Of a DNA stretch of 64,000 nt, positions 52,875 to 62,804 are shown piece by piece. The notes below the pieces were generated by a model, which was not told the DNA's origin, ran no database searches, and saw nothing but the letters and a program-made list of their open reading frames with translations. The DNA is taken from NCBI RefSeq assembly GCF_009547075.1, contig NZ_WIPH01000001.1:62001-126000 (forward strand). Reading direction: 5' to 3'. Numbering within the stretch: position 1 is the first letter of the stretch; each line of letters starts with the position of its first letter. This stretch comes from Gluconobacter aidae. Its GTDB lineage: Bacteria > Pseudomonadota > Alphaproteobacteria > Acetobacterales > Acetobacteraceae. The position numbers and the translations under genes are program-made.

Positions 52875-54458
52875 TCAGTGTAGATTGTCTGTCCGGCGGA
52901 TGAAGGCCGCGACGTTGTCGTGCAGTTTCTGGAGCATTGTCGGATCCACATAGACCATATGGCCCGAGGGATACTGGGCATACTCGATGTTCTTTTGCAG
53001 GTTTGCCGGGATCGGCAGGTGCTTCATCTCGTAGACGCCTTCAAAATACGGTGTCGCAAGATCGTAATAACCGGCATTGAGCATGACATGCAGGTTCGGA
53101 TTGGTCTTCATCGCCATGGCCAGATCCGTCATGACGTTCGGTTCGCCCTTGGGCTGGTAGCCGTGACCGGGCTGATGGTGGTGATTGTCCCACTGGCCCT
53201 GACTGTTATAGAGGCGATAATCCTCGTCCGTGCCGTATTTGAGCGTGTTGCGGACGTAGTCGTTGAAGACCGTGACATAGGCCGAGCTGATGGCGCTGGA
53301 CTGCGGATCGTAATCCACTTCCTGACTCATCGGATCAATCGTCGGGCTCGAATAGCGGGTATCCAGACGACCTGTCGCCATGCCGGTCTTCGCCTGTAGT
53401 TCATGCTCGAATTCACCGCCATTGACGCGCAGATCCGCCCGCAGAATGTAATCGACCGGCAGGCCCGTGTAGTCATGCAGCTTTGCCGCAATCGCCTGAC
53501 GCTGGTCTTCCGGCAGATCCGCACCCTGACGCAGGGCCAGCGTGTAGTCGGTCATTGCGAAATGCTCGACCTCATGCAGGAAAGCCTTCAGGTCCGGATG
53601 TTCGGCCGGCAGGCAGTGATGATACCAGGCCGTCGCGGCGTAGGTGGGCAGCGCCAGCACATACGGATCATCCATGCCGGCATTGAACTGCGGACTGTCA
53701 TCGCTGTTGTCGTAGTTCAGGATCTGCGACAGCAGGATCACGCCGTTGAAGTCGAGGTTTTCGTCCTGCTCTAGGTCATTGATGACCACGGCCGAGCGCA
53801 TCGTGCCATAGCTTTCGCCGAACAGGTATTTGGGCGAGTTATAGCGGTGATATTTGGCCAGGAACTTCGAGATGAAATGGGTGAAGGCTTCACCGTCACC
53901 ATCGACGCCAAGGAACTTCTTGTCAGCATCCTTGCCGGCAATCCGCGAGAAACCCGTGCCCGGTGCGTCGATGAAGACGACGTCCGAGACGTCCAGCAGG
54001 GACTGCGGATTGTTGATGAGCGCATACGGAGCGGCCGGCAGATGGGTGTCACCCGGCGTGTTCACGCGGCGCGGGCCGAAGGTACCCATGTGAACCCAGA
54101 CGGAGGCCGAGCCCGGACCGCCGTTATAGAGGAAGGTGATCGGGCGCTTTTCGGCGGGGACACCTTCCTTGAAATAGGCGGTGTAGAACATGGAGGCGAC
54201 GGGCGCGTTCTTGCTGTCGTCATCCTTGCCGCCATCGAGCTTGGTGCCACGTTTGGCCAGGATATCGCCGGAATCGTTGTAGTCGGCGCCATGGACCAGA
54301 ATGGTGCCAGCAACTGCCCGGTAGGGGATGGTCGCGCCATTGACCGTTACGGTTCCGTTCGTCACGCTGTCAGCATTGGGCGCCGGTGTGGCAGGGCCAG
54401 CCGCCAGAGCAGGCACAGCCATCATGGCTGTACCCAGAAGAAGGGCCTTGCAAAGCAT
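52875..54458 (-). CDS. Serine carboxypeptidase-like protein (peptidase S10), exported
   Basis: 527 residues with a signal peptide (MLCKALLLGTAMMAVPALA, cleavage near ALAAG). The S10 features are present: FLYNGGPGSASVWVHMGTFG (oxyanion-hole region), the nucleophile in LFGESYGTMRSAVV, the aspartate region LNAGYYDLATPYFEG and the histidine in YPSGHMVYVDP. Bacterial S10 proteins act in the periplasm as carboxypeptidases active at acid pH, which would suit an acid-producing host. It is 89 bases from the upstream PEPC-like gene on the same strand. Confidence 0.9.
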   Translation of the reverse strand: MLCKALLLGTAMMAVPALAAGPATPAPNADSVTNGTVTVNGATIPYRAVAGTILVHGADYNDSGDILAKRGTKLDGGKDDDSKNAPVASMFYTAYFKEGVPAEKRPITFLYNGGPGSASVWVHMGTFGPRRVNTPGDTHLPAAPYALINNPQSLLDVSDVVFIDAPGTGFSRIAGKDADKKFLGVDGDGEAFTHFISKFLAKYHRYNSPKYLFGESYGTMRSAVVINDLEQDENLDFNGVILLSQILNYDNSDDSPQFNAGMDDPYVLALPTYAATAWYHHCLPAEHPDLKAFLHEVEHFAMTDYTLALRQGADLPEDQRQAIAAKLHDYTGLPVDYILRADLRVNGGEFEHELQAKTGMATGRLDTRYSSPTIDPMSQEVDYDPQSSAISSAYVTVFNDYVRNTLKYGTDEDYRLYNSQGQWDNHHHQPGHGYQPKGEPNVMTDLAMAMKTNPNLHVMLNAGYYDLATPYFEGVYEMKHLPIPANLQKNIEYAQYPSGHMVYVDPTMLQKLHDNVAAFIRRTDNLH

Positions 54459-54547
54459 GCAGAGGAACTTTCCGTTGGAGATTATGACGCGAGTTTTCTA
54501 ACCGCAGGCGGCCGCACTGGACAAGAGTTGCGGTCGCGGATCATTCC

Positions 54548-57385
54548 TCAGCCGAAAGCCCGGTTGGCATGCATGATCGCCACGCCGATCTCACGCAGCA
54601 GTGCAAAGCAGCGTGACAGAGGTGCGAAGATTTCCTCATGCTCGCGCGCGAAACCAGCGGCTTCAGCGGCGTCCCCCGGTTCTCCGAAGTCGAGATTGGC
54701 AACGCTGGGAGCCGTAACGGGGAACAGATCTTCCAGCAGATGCAGCGCGCGCGGTACATCGAGACAGAGGATCAGATTCGTGATCGCTTCGCGGGTCAGG
54801 CTGTTACGCGGCCCGAAATAGGGGATGCGCGTTGAAAGCGCCCACAGCCGGTCGATGAGAGCGAAACGGATGGCATGAAGCAGCTTTTCGCGGGCCTCCA
54901 TGCGGGGCGCATCCGGCCAGGCTGCACGCAGGGCGATGTGATCCGCCTGGATGCGCCGGAACATGGCGGGACCACTGGCCCAGAAGCGCAGCAGTTCCAG
55001 GCCGTGCGAAATGCACAGCAGGCTCTGACGTTCTTCATCGCTCCGGGCTTTCGCTGCACGGTCCAGCCAGGTTCCGGGATCGAGCTGGTGGATCGTCGTC
55101 CGCAGTACGTCCAGATCCGAGTGGGCCAGGGCCTGACGGGCGAAATCCATGGCTTCGCGGAAACGCGAAGATTCGGTGGCGAACTGCTCGAATGTTTCGG
55201 GATGACGCTGCGCCGCGTTGCCAAGGCCATGCAGCACATTCGCCCACCAGCCCAACTGCTGGAGAATGGCGTTGTTGGGAATGGCGCGAAGCTGTCCCGG
55301 ATGCGTGATGCGCGTGACCGTCGCCGCGTCCGACTGACGCGCGGAGGGACGGGAGCCCGTCTTGTCGATCAGGGCCGGACCGAATGCGCTCAGCAGTGCT
55401 GCATAGCCCGGATCATCGACCAGAGCGCCCATGTCGAGCGCGATGGTGGAAAAGAAATCCGATGCGAAGTCAGGCCGCGTATAAACCGGATCTTTCGTGT
55501 CCAGCGGGATATCGGCCACATGTTCCGCCAGCGTTGCGATGGTGGAGGCCGCAATTGCCTGCGTGCCGAACAGCGTGTAGCCGTCCCCGCCCTGGAATGC
55601 GGTTTCGACCCGGCAGCCGATCCCGGCCTCGCGCATGGCAAGGCGCGTGCGGGCGGGGGAGAAATAGTCCAGACGCTGGCGCAGGCTGAACGGATGCGCA
55701 CCCCGGCCAATGCTTTCGCCATGCGTGTCGAACAGCGTCAGGGACACGTCTTCAAGGCCGTGCTCTGCCAGCAGGGAAAGGGTCCGCATGCGCAGACGCT
55801 CGACCAGATTGGTGGCTGCAAGCTGTCCGACGTAACGACCCGAGTCGGAATATCCGAACTGAAGCGACAGGCGGCCGTTCGCCCGCAGGTAATCGCGCCA
55901 GTGGTTGGAGCGGAAAGCCTCTTCCAGAATGGTCTCGCCGTTCTCAAGCGCGCTTTCCGTCTCGAACAGCGGCGAGATCTCGATCTGGTGGTCCTTGATC
56001 CCGAACAGGCGCGCCAGCCAGAGCGTTGCAAGCAGCGTATAGCCGCTTTCGGTCTCGGCAATGAGGAAACGGATGGGCGAGCCGGAATCGATGTGCTTGA
56101 GAATCTGCGCCATCGTCATCATCAGCCGCGCGGCTGATGCGGGCTCGACCAGCAGGGACCCGAAATCCACGGCACGGGGTTTCAGGTCCGAAAGGGCCTC
56201 GTCGATCCTGGCCAGCAGAACGCGCCGACGCGAGGGCAGGGCGGGATCATCGGTCAGGCCAAGCCGGGTGCGGGCCACATTGTAGATCTGTGCGGCATTC
56301 AGCCTTGTATGGATCCGTGCGATCCCCAGACCGTGGTTCAGGAAGCCGGCACGGATGGTCCGCAGGTGTAGTCTTGCTTCATCATCCAGCCCGACCGCCG
56401 CGTCCTGGAACAGCGGCAGAAGCTCGGTGGCGTCGAGCAGTGCCTTGTCCCGGCAGGCAATCAGTGTCTGGGCAAAATCCCTGATGATTTCCGGAGCCGC
56501 GTCTTTGCCGGTCGGGCAGGCGGCGTGCTGTGTCTTGACCGCCTCGATCGCCCGGCGCGCGCGCATGGCCAGCGCACTGTCCTGTAAACCCAGGCGCTCC
56601 AGTCCTTCCGTGAGGCGATGAAGCTGGGACGATTTCAGCTCAAGGCGGATCCGCAGCGTGTCCCACCAGCCGATGTCGTTGCGTCCATCGGTATCGAACC
56701 CGACCCAGCTTGCAAGGATGACGGGCGAGGGATCGACCTGACCGGCTTCGCCGGACCAGCGCTGGGACATTTCCTGCAGCAGTGCTTCTGTCAGATCGTC
56801 GAGAGCATCGCGTCCCCGCAGGATGGCGGCCAGAGCCAGCGCCTGTTCCTGCGCCAGTGTCGGGGGGGCCGGGCGGCGATGCGTCTTCAGGCAGGGCACC
56901 GGCAGTTCCGGATTTTCCGCACGCTGCGTCAGGATTTCATAGACGCCGTCCGCCAGTGCGAAGGTCGGATGGGCGGTAAAGACGGCGGCGATCTGTGGTA
57001 CCGTCAGGGACACGGCATCCGGGGCCTGATCGACAAGGCGCTTCGCCACGGCTTCGAGACGGCCCTGTGGGGCGGCGGTATCAAGCCCGACATAGGATCG
57101 CAGATGTGCGGCCCGTTCCACGAAATGCTCGTCACGCAGGGCGCGGACGACATTCTCGATTTCGTCCAGCTGCGTCCTGCTGTCGCTCCGGTCGTCGTCC
57201 GACAGGCCCTGTCCAATGGATGCAATCAGGTCTGCGAGGCCATCGCGCTCATGGAGAAGCCGGGACGTCATTACGTCAATACGGTCATGGAGGGACGGAT
57301 CGAGCCGGGAGGCGCAGTCAGACATCGGGAGCAGTCTCGCTTCTGCGGAAAAAATGGGACGAAGACGGGGCGCAATACTTTTCAT
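54548..57385 (-). CDS. Divergent phosphoenolpyruvate carboxylase-like protein
   Basis: 945 residues related to PEP carboxylase along most of their length: TAHPTF at 137-142, SWVGFDTDGRND at 226-237 (canonical WMGGDRDGNP), LFETE at 473-477, GYSDS at 511-515 and LFDTHGESIGRGAHP at 551-565. Aligned with E. coli PEPC, the metal ligands E506 and D543, H138, R396 and R587 have matches (E475, D514, H139, R357, R561). K546 becomes R517, H579 becomes D553 and R581 becomes H555, and the C-terminal RNTG is missing. It may be a true enzyme of a divergent branch or have another role. Start could also be codon 21. Confidence 0.75.
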   Translation of the reverse strand: MKSIAPRLRPIFSAEARLLPMSDCASRLDPSLHDRIDVMTSRLLHERDGLADLIASIGQGLSDDDRSDSRTQLDEIENVVRALRDEHFVERAAHLRSYVGLDTAAPQGRLEAVAKRLVDQAPDAVSLTVPQIAAVFTAHPTFALADGVYEILTQRAENPELPVPCLKTHRRPAPPTLAQEQALALAAILRGRDALDDLTEALLQEMSQRWSGEAGQVDPSPVILASWVGFDTDGRNDIGWWDTLRIRLELKSSQLHRLTEGLERLGLQDSALAMRARRAIEAVKTQHAACPTGKDAAPEIIRDFAQTLIACRDKALLDATELLPLFQDAAVGLDDEARLHLRTIRAGFLNHGLGIARIHTRLNAAQIYNVARTRLGLTDDPALPSRRRVLLARIDEALSDLKPRAVDFGSLLVEPASAARLMMTMAQILKHIDSGSPIRFLIAETESGYTLLATLWLARLFGIKDHQIEISPLFETESALENGETILEEAFRSNHWRDYLRANGRLSLQFGYSDSGRYVGQLAATNLVERLRMRTLSLLAEHGLEDVSLTLFDTHGESIGRGAHPFSLRQRLDYFSPARTRLAMREAGIGCRVETAFQGGDGYTLFGTQAIAASTIATLAEHVADIPLDTKDPVYTRPDFASDFFSTIALDMGALVDDPGYAALLSAFGPALIDKTGSRPSARQSDAATVTRITHPGQLRAIPNNAILQQLGWWANVLHGLGNAAQRHPETFEQFATESSRFREAMDFARQALAHSDLDVLRTTIHQLDPGTWLDRAAKARSDEERQSLLCISHGLELLRFWASGPAMFRRIQADHIALRAAWPDAPRMEAREKLLHAIRFALIDRLWALSTRIPYFGPRNSLTREAITNLILCLDVPRALHLLEDLFPVTAPSVANLDFGEPGDAAEAAGFAREHEEIFAPLSRCFALLREIGVAIMHANRAFG

Positions 57386-57453
57386 GCCCTGTCATCAAGC
57401 GCAACCTTGCTCTGGACGCGACAGCACGGCAGGATGATGCTATCGGTGCGCTC

Positions 57454-58743
57454 ATGCACGCGGATACGACCCCACCCGTTTCCCGGAAATCCAGCCCCAC
57501 AGGTTTCTCGCCCAGGTTCATGGCCGGCGGCCTGCTCGTCGGCATGGGTGTTCTCGCCGCGGGAACGACACTTGCGGCCGCCCGTCATATCGGGGACGGC
57601 AGTCTTGCCTTCAGTCTGCTGCGTGCAGGCTCGCGGGCAGGCGTTGTTGGTGGTCTTGCCGACTGGTTCGCGGTTACGGCCCTGTTCCGTCATCCGCTGG
57701 GGCTGCCCATTCCCCATACGGCCATTCTGCCGCGGCAGAAAGAACGTCTCGGCCAGGCGCTGGGACGCTTCATTTCCGGCCAGTTCTTCACTGAGGACGA
57801 TGTCCGCCGCGCCCTGTCGAAAATCGACCTCTCCGGCCTGATTGCCGACATGCTGAGCGACCCGGCGAACCGCCAGACGCTCGTGACCAGCATGCGTTCC
57901 GCCATTCCGCTGATGTTCGACCGGATGGAAGACGGGCGCGCCAAGGCCGCTATTTCGCGCGCGCTTCCGGTTCTGCTGAATGGTGAGGAAATGGCTCCCC
58001 TCGTTTCGCGGGGCATGCGGGCCATGGTGGACAGCGAGATGCATCAGGAAGTGTTGTCTTTCCTGCTGGAGCGCATCAAGACGACCGTGACCTCCCGTGA
58101 GTCCGATCTGCGTCATTTCGTGGAAGAACGCGTGCGGGAGCAGGGGGGACGTTTTCTGGGCTGGGCTATTGGAGGGTCTGTCGCCAGTCGTGTCCTCATG
58201 GCGCTTCATGCCGAGTTTGAGCGGATCGATCCGATGGATTCGGAACTGCGGCACGGGTTCACCACCTGGGTCCGGGGTGAAATCGATCGCATTGAAAACG
58301 ATCCTGCCCGGCGCAAGGACATGGCGGATACCATCACATCCGTTCTGACGCATACCAGCCTCAAGGGATGGAGTTCGGAACTGTGGGAACGTCTGCGCCG
58401 CATGGTCGAGGAAGACAGCGGACGCGAGGACGGCTGGAGCGCCACCGTCGTCGACGCGGCCATTGTCCAGCTCGCCAGTGCCCTGCGTTCCAACGAGGCC
58501 CTGCGCCTGAAGGTCAATCAGGCCGTTGAGAGTACGGTCCAGCGGATCCTGCCCGGCCTGCGTGAGAAGCTTTCAGGATTCATCGCGGCTGTCATGGCGG
58601 GCTGGGACGGAAATGATCTGGCAGCCAGACTGGAGTCGCGGGTTGGTCGTGATCTGGCCTATATCCGCATCAATGGCACCGTCGTTGGTTTTCTTGCCGG
58701 AGCAGCGCTCGACGGCGTTTCCCGACTGTTTTTTGGTGTGTGA
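57454..58743 (+). CDS. DUF445 family membrane protein
   Basis: 430 residues from MHADTTPPVSRKSS. A hydrophobic N-terminal helix pair (about 27-45) and a C-terminal one (GTVVGFLAGAALDGVSRLFF) bracket a long helical, mostly soluble middle. The signature GGLADWFAVTALFRHPLG and the following PIPHTAILPRQKERLG identify DUF445. The family's function is unknown; the two terminal membrane segments would place the middle in one compartment. Divergent from the PEPC-like gene, whose upstream end overlaps the region just before this start. Confidence 0.83.
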   Translation: MHADTTPPVSRKSSPTGFSPRFMAGGLLVGMGVLAAGTTLAAARHIGDGSLAFSLLRAGSRAGVVGGLADWFAVTALFRHPLGLPIPHTAILPRQKERLGQALGRFISGQFFTEDDVRRALSKIDLSGLIADMLSDPANRQTLVTSMRSAIPLMFDRMEDGRAKAAISRALPVLLNGEEMAPLVSRGMRAMVDSEMHQEVLSFLLERIKTTVTSRESDLRHFVEERVREQGGRFLGWAIGGSVASRVLMALHAEFERIDPMDSELRHGFTTWVRGEIDRIENDPARRKDMADTITSVLTHTSLKGWSSELWERLRRMVEEDSGREDGWSATVVDAAIVQLASALRSNEALRLKVNQAVESTVQRILPGLREKLSGFIAAVMAGWDGNDLAARLESRVGRDLAYIRINGTVVGFLAGAALDGVSRLFFGV

Positions 58744-58818
58744 CATTCCATGTCCGGACATAGGCGGCTACAGAAGCCTTGACCTTTGCCCGAGTTTGGG
58801 CCATTTGGAACAAATCAG

Positions 58819-58846
58819 GACTTAGCAAGTCTTGAATTAGAACAAG
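58819..58846 (+). promoter_or_regulatory. Candidate operator upstream of the rrf2-suf operon
   Basis: Two inverted repeats lie 17-44 bases before the rrf2 ATG: GACTT-AGC-AAGTC (58819-58831) and CTTG-N8-CAAG (58831-58846). A TTGACC at 58779 could be a -35 element. The placement suits autoregulation by the Rrf2 protein, but no exact IscR box was matched. Confidence 0.45.
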
Positions 58847-58862
58847 ATGTGAGTGTGCAAGC

Positions 58863-59345
58863 ATGCTAAGGCTGTCAAAATTGGCCGATTACGCCACTGT
58901 CCTTCTGGTCCATCTCGGTCGTCATGAAGGACTGGCAACGGCAGCAGCCCTTGCAGTGGAAACCGGCGTTCCCGAACCGACCGTCGCCAAGCTTCTCAAG
59001 GGCCTGGCATCCAGTGGTCTGGTCCTGTCCCATCGTGGCGCCCGGGGCGGATACCGTCTTTCCAGCGAACTTGAAACCGTGACGGTCGCAACCGTTATTG
59101 CGGCTGTGGATGGTCCGATCGCCATCACGGCCTGCTGTGACGGACGCGAGTGCGAGCACAGTTCGCTGTGCGGCCTGTCCGGACAGTGGGATGTCGTAAA
59201 TGACGCCATCCTCAAAACGCTCAACAGCATCACACTGGCAGATATGGGCCGTCACGCGGAGCGCCTGCCACGGCGCAGCCCCGCGTCTGCACCTGTCGCC
59301 CCCGCCGGAGCGGAGACTTCTTCCGTGACCGACGCGGTCAGTTAA
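58863..59345 (+). CDS. Rrf2/IscR-type regulator of the SUF operon
   Basis: 160-residue winged-helix regulator beginning MLRLSKLADYATVLLVHLGR. The helix-turn-helix is about residues 26-55 (VPEPTVAKLLKGLASSGLVL) with the wing RGARGGYRL. Cysteines 91, 97 and 103 are spaced C-x5-C-x5-C, the same spacing as the [2Fe-2S] ligands of IscR; an extra C92 adjoins. It lies 12 bases before sufB, so it is the first gene of the operon and should sense Fe-S status. The Ala/Pro-rich tail is not conserved. Confidence 0.92.
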   Translation: MLRLSKLADYATVLLVHLGRHEGLATAAALAVETGVPEPTVAKLLKGLASSGLVLSHRGARGGYRLSSELETVTVATVIAAVDGPIAITACCDGRECEHSSLCGLSGQWDVVNDAILKTLNSITLADMGRHAERLPRRSPASAPVAPAGAETSSVTDAVS

Positions 59346-59357
59346 GGACAACACACC

Positions 59358-60839
59358 ATGCCAGCCGTGACGGAAACCCGCGAGACAGTCGAAAAGCTCG
59401 CGAAATCCAGCTACGAATGGGGTTTCGAAACCGATATCGAGATGGATATCGCGCCCAAGGGCCTCAACGAGGAGACGGTGCGCCTGATCTCCGAGCGCAA
59501 GGGTGAGCCGCAGTGGATGCTGGACTGGCGCCTGAAGGCTTTTCGCGCGTGGCTGGAAATGGAAGAGCCGACCTGGGCCCATATCCACCATCCGCCGATC
59601 GACTACCAGGACGCGCATTATTTCGCGCAGCCCAAGAAGAAACCCGGCCCCAGGAGCCTCGACGAAGTCGATCCCGAGCTGCTCAAAACTTACGCCAAGC
59701 TGGGTATTCCCCTGCATGAGCAGGCTTTGCTTGCAGGTGTCGAAGGCGCAGAAGAGCGTCTTCCCGTTGCCGTGGATGCTGTCTTTGACAGCGTCTCCGT
59801 CGCGACGACCTTCCGCAAGACGCTTGCCGAAGCCGGGGTGATCTTCTGCCCGATCTCCGATGCTATCCGTGAGCATCCCGAACTGGTCCAGAAATATCTG
59901 GGCACGGTGGTTCCGGTGGCGGATAACTTCTTTGCGGCCCTGAACTCCGCCGTCTTCACGGATGGCTCTTTCGTCTACATTCCAGAGGGTGTGCGCTGCC
60001 CGATGGAACTGTCCACCTATTTCCGCATCAATGCGCGCAATACGGGGCAGTTCGAGCGTACGCTTATCATCGCGGAAGATCGCGCCACCGTCTCCTATCT
60101 GGAAGGCTGCACGGCGCCACAGCGTGACGAAAACCAGCTTCATGCGGCCGTGGTCGAGCTTGTCGCGATGGAAGACGCCTCGATCAAATATTCCACCGTC
60201 CAGAACTGGTATCCGGGCGATGATGAAGGCCGTGGCGGCATCTACAATTTCGTCACCAAGCGTGGCATCTGCCGTGGTGCGCGCTCCAAGATTTCCTGGA
60301 CGCAGGTTGAGACCGGTTCTGCCATTACGTGGAAATATCCGTCCTGTGTGCTCGCCGGTGAGGGATCGGTTGGCGAGTTCTACTCGGTTGCGGTGACCAA
60401 TAATCACCAGCAGGCCGATACCGGCACGAAGATGATCCATCTGGCGCCGAATACGCGCTCGACGATCATTGCCAAGACCATTTCCGCCGGCCACTCCGAC
60501 AGTACCTATCGCGGTCTGGTCCGCATGCAGCCGAAAGCGCGCAACGCACGCAACTTCACGCAGTGCGACAGTCTCCTGATCGGCGATCAGTGCGGCGCGC
60601 ATACGGTGCCCTATATCGAAAGCCGCAATATGACGGCGCGCGTGGAGCATGAAGCGACCACGTCCAAAATCTCCGAAGACCAGCTCTTCTACTGCCGTTC
60701 GCGCGGCCTGTCGGAAGAAGATGCAGTCGGTCTGATCGTCAATGGTTTCTGCCGCGAGGTGCTCAAGGAGCTGCCGATGGAATTCGCGGTCGAGGCGCAG
60801 AAGCTTCTGCAGATCAGCCTCGAAGGAAGTGTGGGTTAA
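59358..60839 (+). CDS. sufB: Fe-S cluster assembly scaffold SufB
   Basis: Scaffold subunit of the SufBCD complex. The 493 residues contain [18 protein letters not shown], the beta-helix core with [56 protein letters not shown], the C-terminal cysteine-bearing [20 protein letters not shown], and [20 protein letters not shown]. The length and motifs match full-size SufB. The sufC ATG follows one base after its stop codon. Confidence 0.97.
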   Translation: MPAVTETRETVEKLAKSSYEWGFETDIEMDIAPKGLNEETVRLISERKGEPQWMLDWRLKAFRAWLEMEEPTWAHIHHPPIDYQDAHYFAQPKKKPGPRSLDEVDPELLKTYAKLGIPLHEQALLAGVEGAEERLPVAVDAVFDSVSVATTFRKTLAEAGVIFCPISDAIREHPELVQKYLGTVVPVADNFFAALNSAVFTDGSFVYIPEGVRCPMELSTYFRINARNTGQFERTLIIAEDRATVSYLEGCTAPQRDENQLHAAVVELVAMEDASIKYSTVQNWYPGDDEGRGGIYNFVTKRGICRGARSKISWTQVETGSAITWKYPSCVLAGEGSVGEFYSVAVTNNHQQADTGTKMIHLAPNTRSTIIAKTISAGHSDSTYRGLVRMQPKARNARNFTQCDSLLIGDQCGAHTVPYIESRNMTARVEHEATTSKISEDQLFYCRSRGLSEEDAVGLIVNGFCREVLKELPMEFAVEAQKLLQISLEGSVG

Positions 60840-60840
60840 T

Positions 60841-61611
60841 ATGAGCGATTTTCTGAAAATTCAGGGTCTTCAGGCCCGCATCGACGCCGACGGCACGCCC
60901 AAGGACATTCTCAAGGGGCTCGATCTCGAAGTCCCCAAAGGCGAAGTCCACGCCATCATGGGGCCGAACGGCTCGGGTAAATCCACGCTGTCCTACGTGC
61001 TCGCCGGTCGTGACGACTACGAAGTGACGGGCGGTTCCGTCACGTTCAAGGGGCAGGACCTGCTGGCGCTTGAACCTGAAGAGCGTACCGCGCTTGGCCT
61101 GTTCCTGGCGTTTCAGTCGCCGGTCGAACTGCCGGGTGTGAACAACGCGAATTTCCTGCGTACGGCCGTGAACGCCGTTCGCCGGGCGCGTGGTGAAGCC
61201 GAGCTGGATGCCGTGGCTTTCCTCAAGGCTGTCCGTGCCGAGACCAAACACCTGTCCATGTCCGATGACATGCTCAAGCGTGCGGTCAATGTCGGTTTCT
61301 CGGGTGGTGAGAAGAAGCGCAACGAAGTGCTCCAGATGCGCCTGCTCCAGCCGTCTTTTGCTATCCTTGACGAGACCGATAGCGGTCTGGACATCGACGC
61401 TCTGCGCATCGTGGCCGAAGGCGTGAACTCCCTGCGTAGCCCGGATTTCTCGGCTCTGGTCATCACGCATCATCAGCGTCTGCTCGACTATATCGTGCCG
61501 GATCGTGTGCATGTCATGGCGCATGGCCGTATCATCCATAGCGGCGGTCCCGATATCGCCAAGACGCTTGAGAAGCAGGGTTATACCCAGTTCCTCGAGG
61601 CGGCAGCGTGA
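60841..61611 (+). CDS. sufC: Fe-S cluster assembly ATPase SufC
   Basis: ABC-type ATPase of the SufBCD scaffold. From MSDFLKIQGLQARID, 256 residues with Walker A GPNGSGKSTLSYVLAG, the SufC-specific LFLAFQSPVELPGV, signature FSGGEKKRNEVLQ, Walker B FAILDETDSGLDIDAL and H-loop ITHHQRLLDY. The longer in-frame start lies inside sufB. It overlaps sufD by four bases (GTGA). Confidence 0.97.
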   Translation: MSDFLKIQGLQARIDADGTPKDILKGLDLEVPKGEVHAIMGPNGSGKSTLSYVLAGRDDYEVTGGSVTFKGQDLLALEPEERTALGLFLAFQSPVELPGVNNANFLRTAVNAVRRARGEAELDAVAFLKAVRAETKHLSMSDDMLKRAVNVGFSGGEKKRNEVLQMRLLQPSFAILDETDSGLDIDALRIVAEGVNSLRSPDFSALVITHHQRLLDYIVPDRVHVMAHGRIIHSGGPDIAKTLEKQGYTQFLEAAA

Positions 61612-62804
61612 GCGGAGCGCCAACCGTGACGCAGAACGCTGCTCCGGCTCTGGAGGCGTTCGTTGCGCGTGCCGCCGGGCAGGGTGCGGCTCTGGCCGAA
61701 ACGGGACTGCCGACGCGTCGCGTCGAAGCCTGGCGTTATACGCCGCTGCGTTCGATCGCAGATACGGCGTGGCAGAAGGCTGTGCCCCTGACGACCGAAA
61801 CCGCCACTGCGCTGCTGGACCGCCTGGTTCTGCCTGAAACGGGCGCGCGCGTGGTCTATGGCAATGGCCAGCTTCTGAACGCCTTGTCGGCTCTTCCGGA
61901 AGCCGTTCGGCAGGCTTCGGAAAATGTCTCTCCGCTTAAGGGAGTGTTTTCCGCGACGCTGAACACGGCGCTCGGTGAAAGAGGTCTCGACATTCGTGTT
62001 CCCGCTGGAACGGATGCCGGTCTTCTGACGCTCGTCAGCCTGTCCGATGGGCAGGATGTTTCGACGCATCTTCAGCACCGCATCGTACTGGAAGACGGCG
62101 CGTCTCTGACACTGTATGATGTCAGCGCAGGTGAGGGGCGTTATATCGCCAATCCGCGTTTCGATATCGTCGTAGGCAAGGGAGCGACCCTGCGTCACGT
62201 CAAGGTGCAGCGCGAAAGCCTGACCGGTACGCATCTCGCTATTGTCTCGGCCGATGTGGCGGAGAAGGGCGAATATGACAGCTTCACCCTGAACCAGGGC
62301 AGCAGCCTTGCGCGTCACGAAGCTGTCGTGACACTGGGCGCGCCTCACGCCATGGCGCATGTGAATGGTGTGCAGATCGTTGACGGTCAGCGTCTGAACG
62401 ACCTGACGTCCATGATCCATCATGCCGCCCCTGACGGCAGCTCGCGCCAGACCGTCAAGACGGTTCTGTCCGACGCCGGGCAGGGTGTTTTCCAGGGCAA
62501 GATCCTTGTGGATCGCGTGGCCCAGAAAACCGACGGCTATCAGATGAACCAGGCGCTGCTGCTGTCCGAGCGGGCGCAGATCAACAGCAAGCCCGAGCTG
62601 GAAATCTACGCCGATGACGTCAAGTGCAGCCACGGCGCCACTGTCGGCGCGCTTGATGACGAGCAGCTCTTCTATCTGCGTTCCCGTGGTATTGCGGAAG
62701 CGGATGCGCGGGACATGCTTGTGCGTGCCTTCCTGATCGATGCGCTGGATCTGGTTTTCGATGAAGGTCTGCGTGATCTGCTGTTGCGGAGCATGATGTC
62801 ATGA
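61608..62804 (+). CDS. sufD: Fe-S cluster assembly protein SufD
   Basis: Partner of SufB in the scaffold; 398 residues from a GTG start that overlaps the sufC stop. The N-terminal helical part has LPTRRVEAWRYTPLRSI, the central beta-helix includes GADASL-like repeats, and the C-terminal HGATVGALDDEQLFYLRSRG is the family hallmark (with the histidine important for cluster formation). It overlaps sufS by four bases (ATGA). Confidence 0.95.
   Translation: MSGAPTVTQNAAPALEAFVARAAGQGAALAETGLPTRRVEAWRYTPLRSIADTAWQKAVPLTTETATALLDRLVLPETGARVVYGNGQLLNALSALPEAVRQASENVSPLKGVFSATLNTALGERGLDIRVPAGTDAGLLTLVSLSDGQDVSTHLQHRIVLEDGASLTLYDVSAGEGRYIANPRFDIVVGKGATLRHVKVQRESLTGTHLAIVSADVAEKGEYDSFTLNQGSSLARHEAVVTLGAPHAMAHVNGVQIVDGQRLNDLTSMIHHAAPDGSSRQTVKTVLSDAGQGVFQGKILVDRVAQKTDGYQMNQALLLSERAQINSKPELEIYADDVKCSHGATVGALDDEQLFYLRSRGIAEADARDMLVRAFLIDALDLVFDEGLRDLLLRSMMS

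Noticed and set aside
58875-60650. 591-codon minus-strand frame opposite rrf2 and sufB
   Set aside because: It spans two clear genes on the plus strand and is Arg/His/Gly rich with no recognisable domain.
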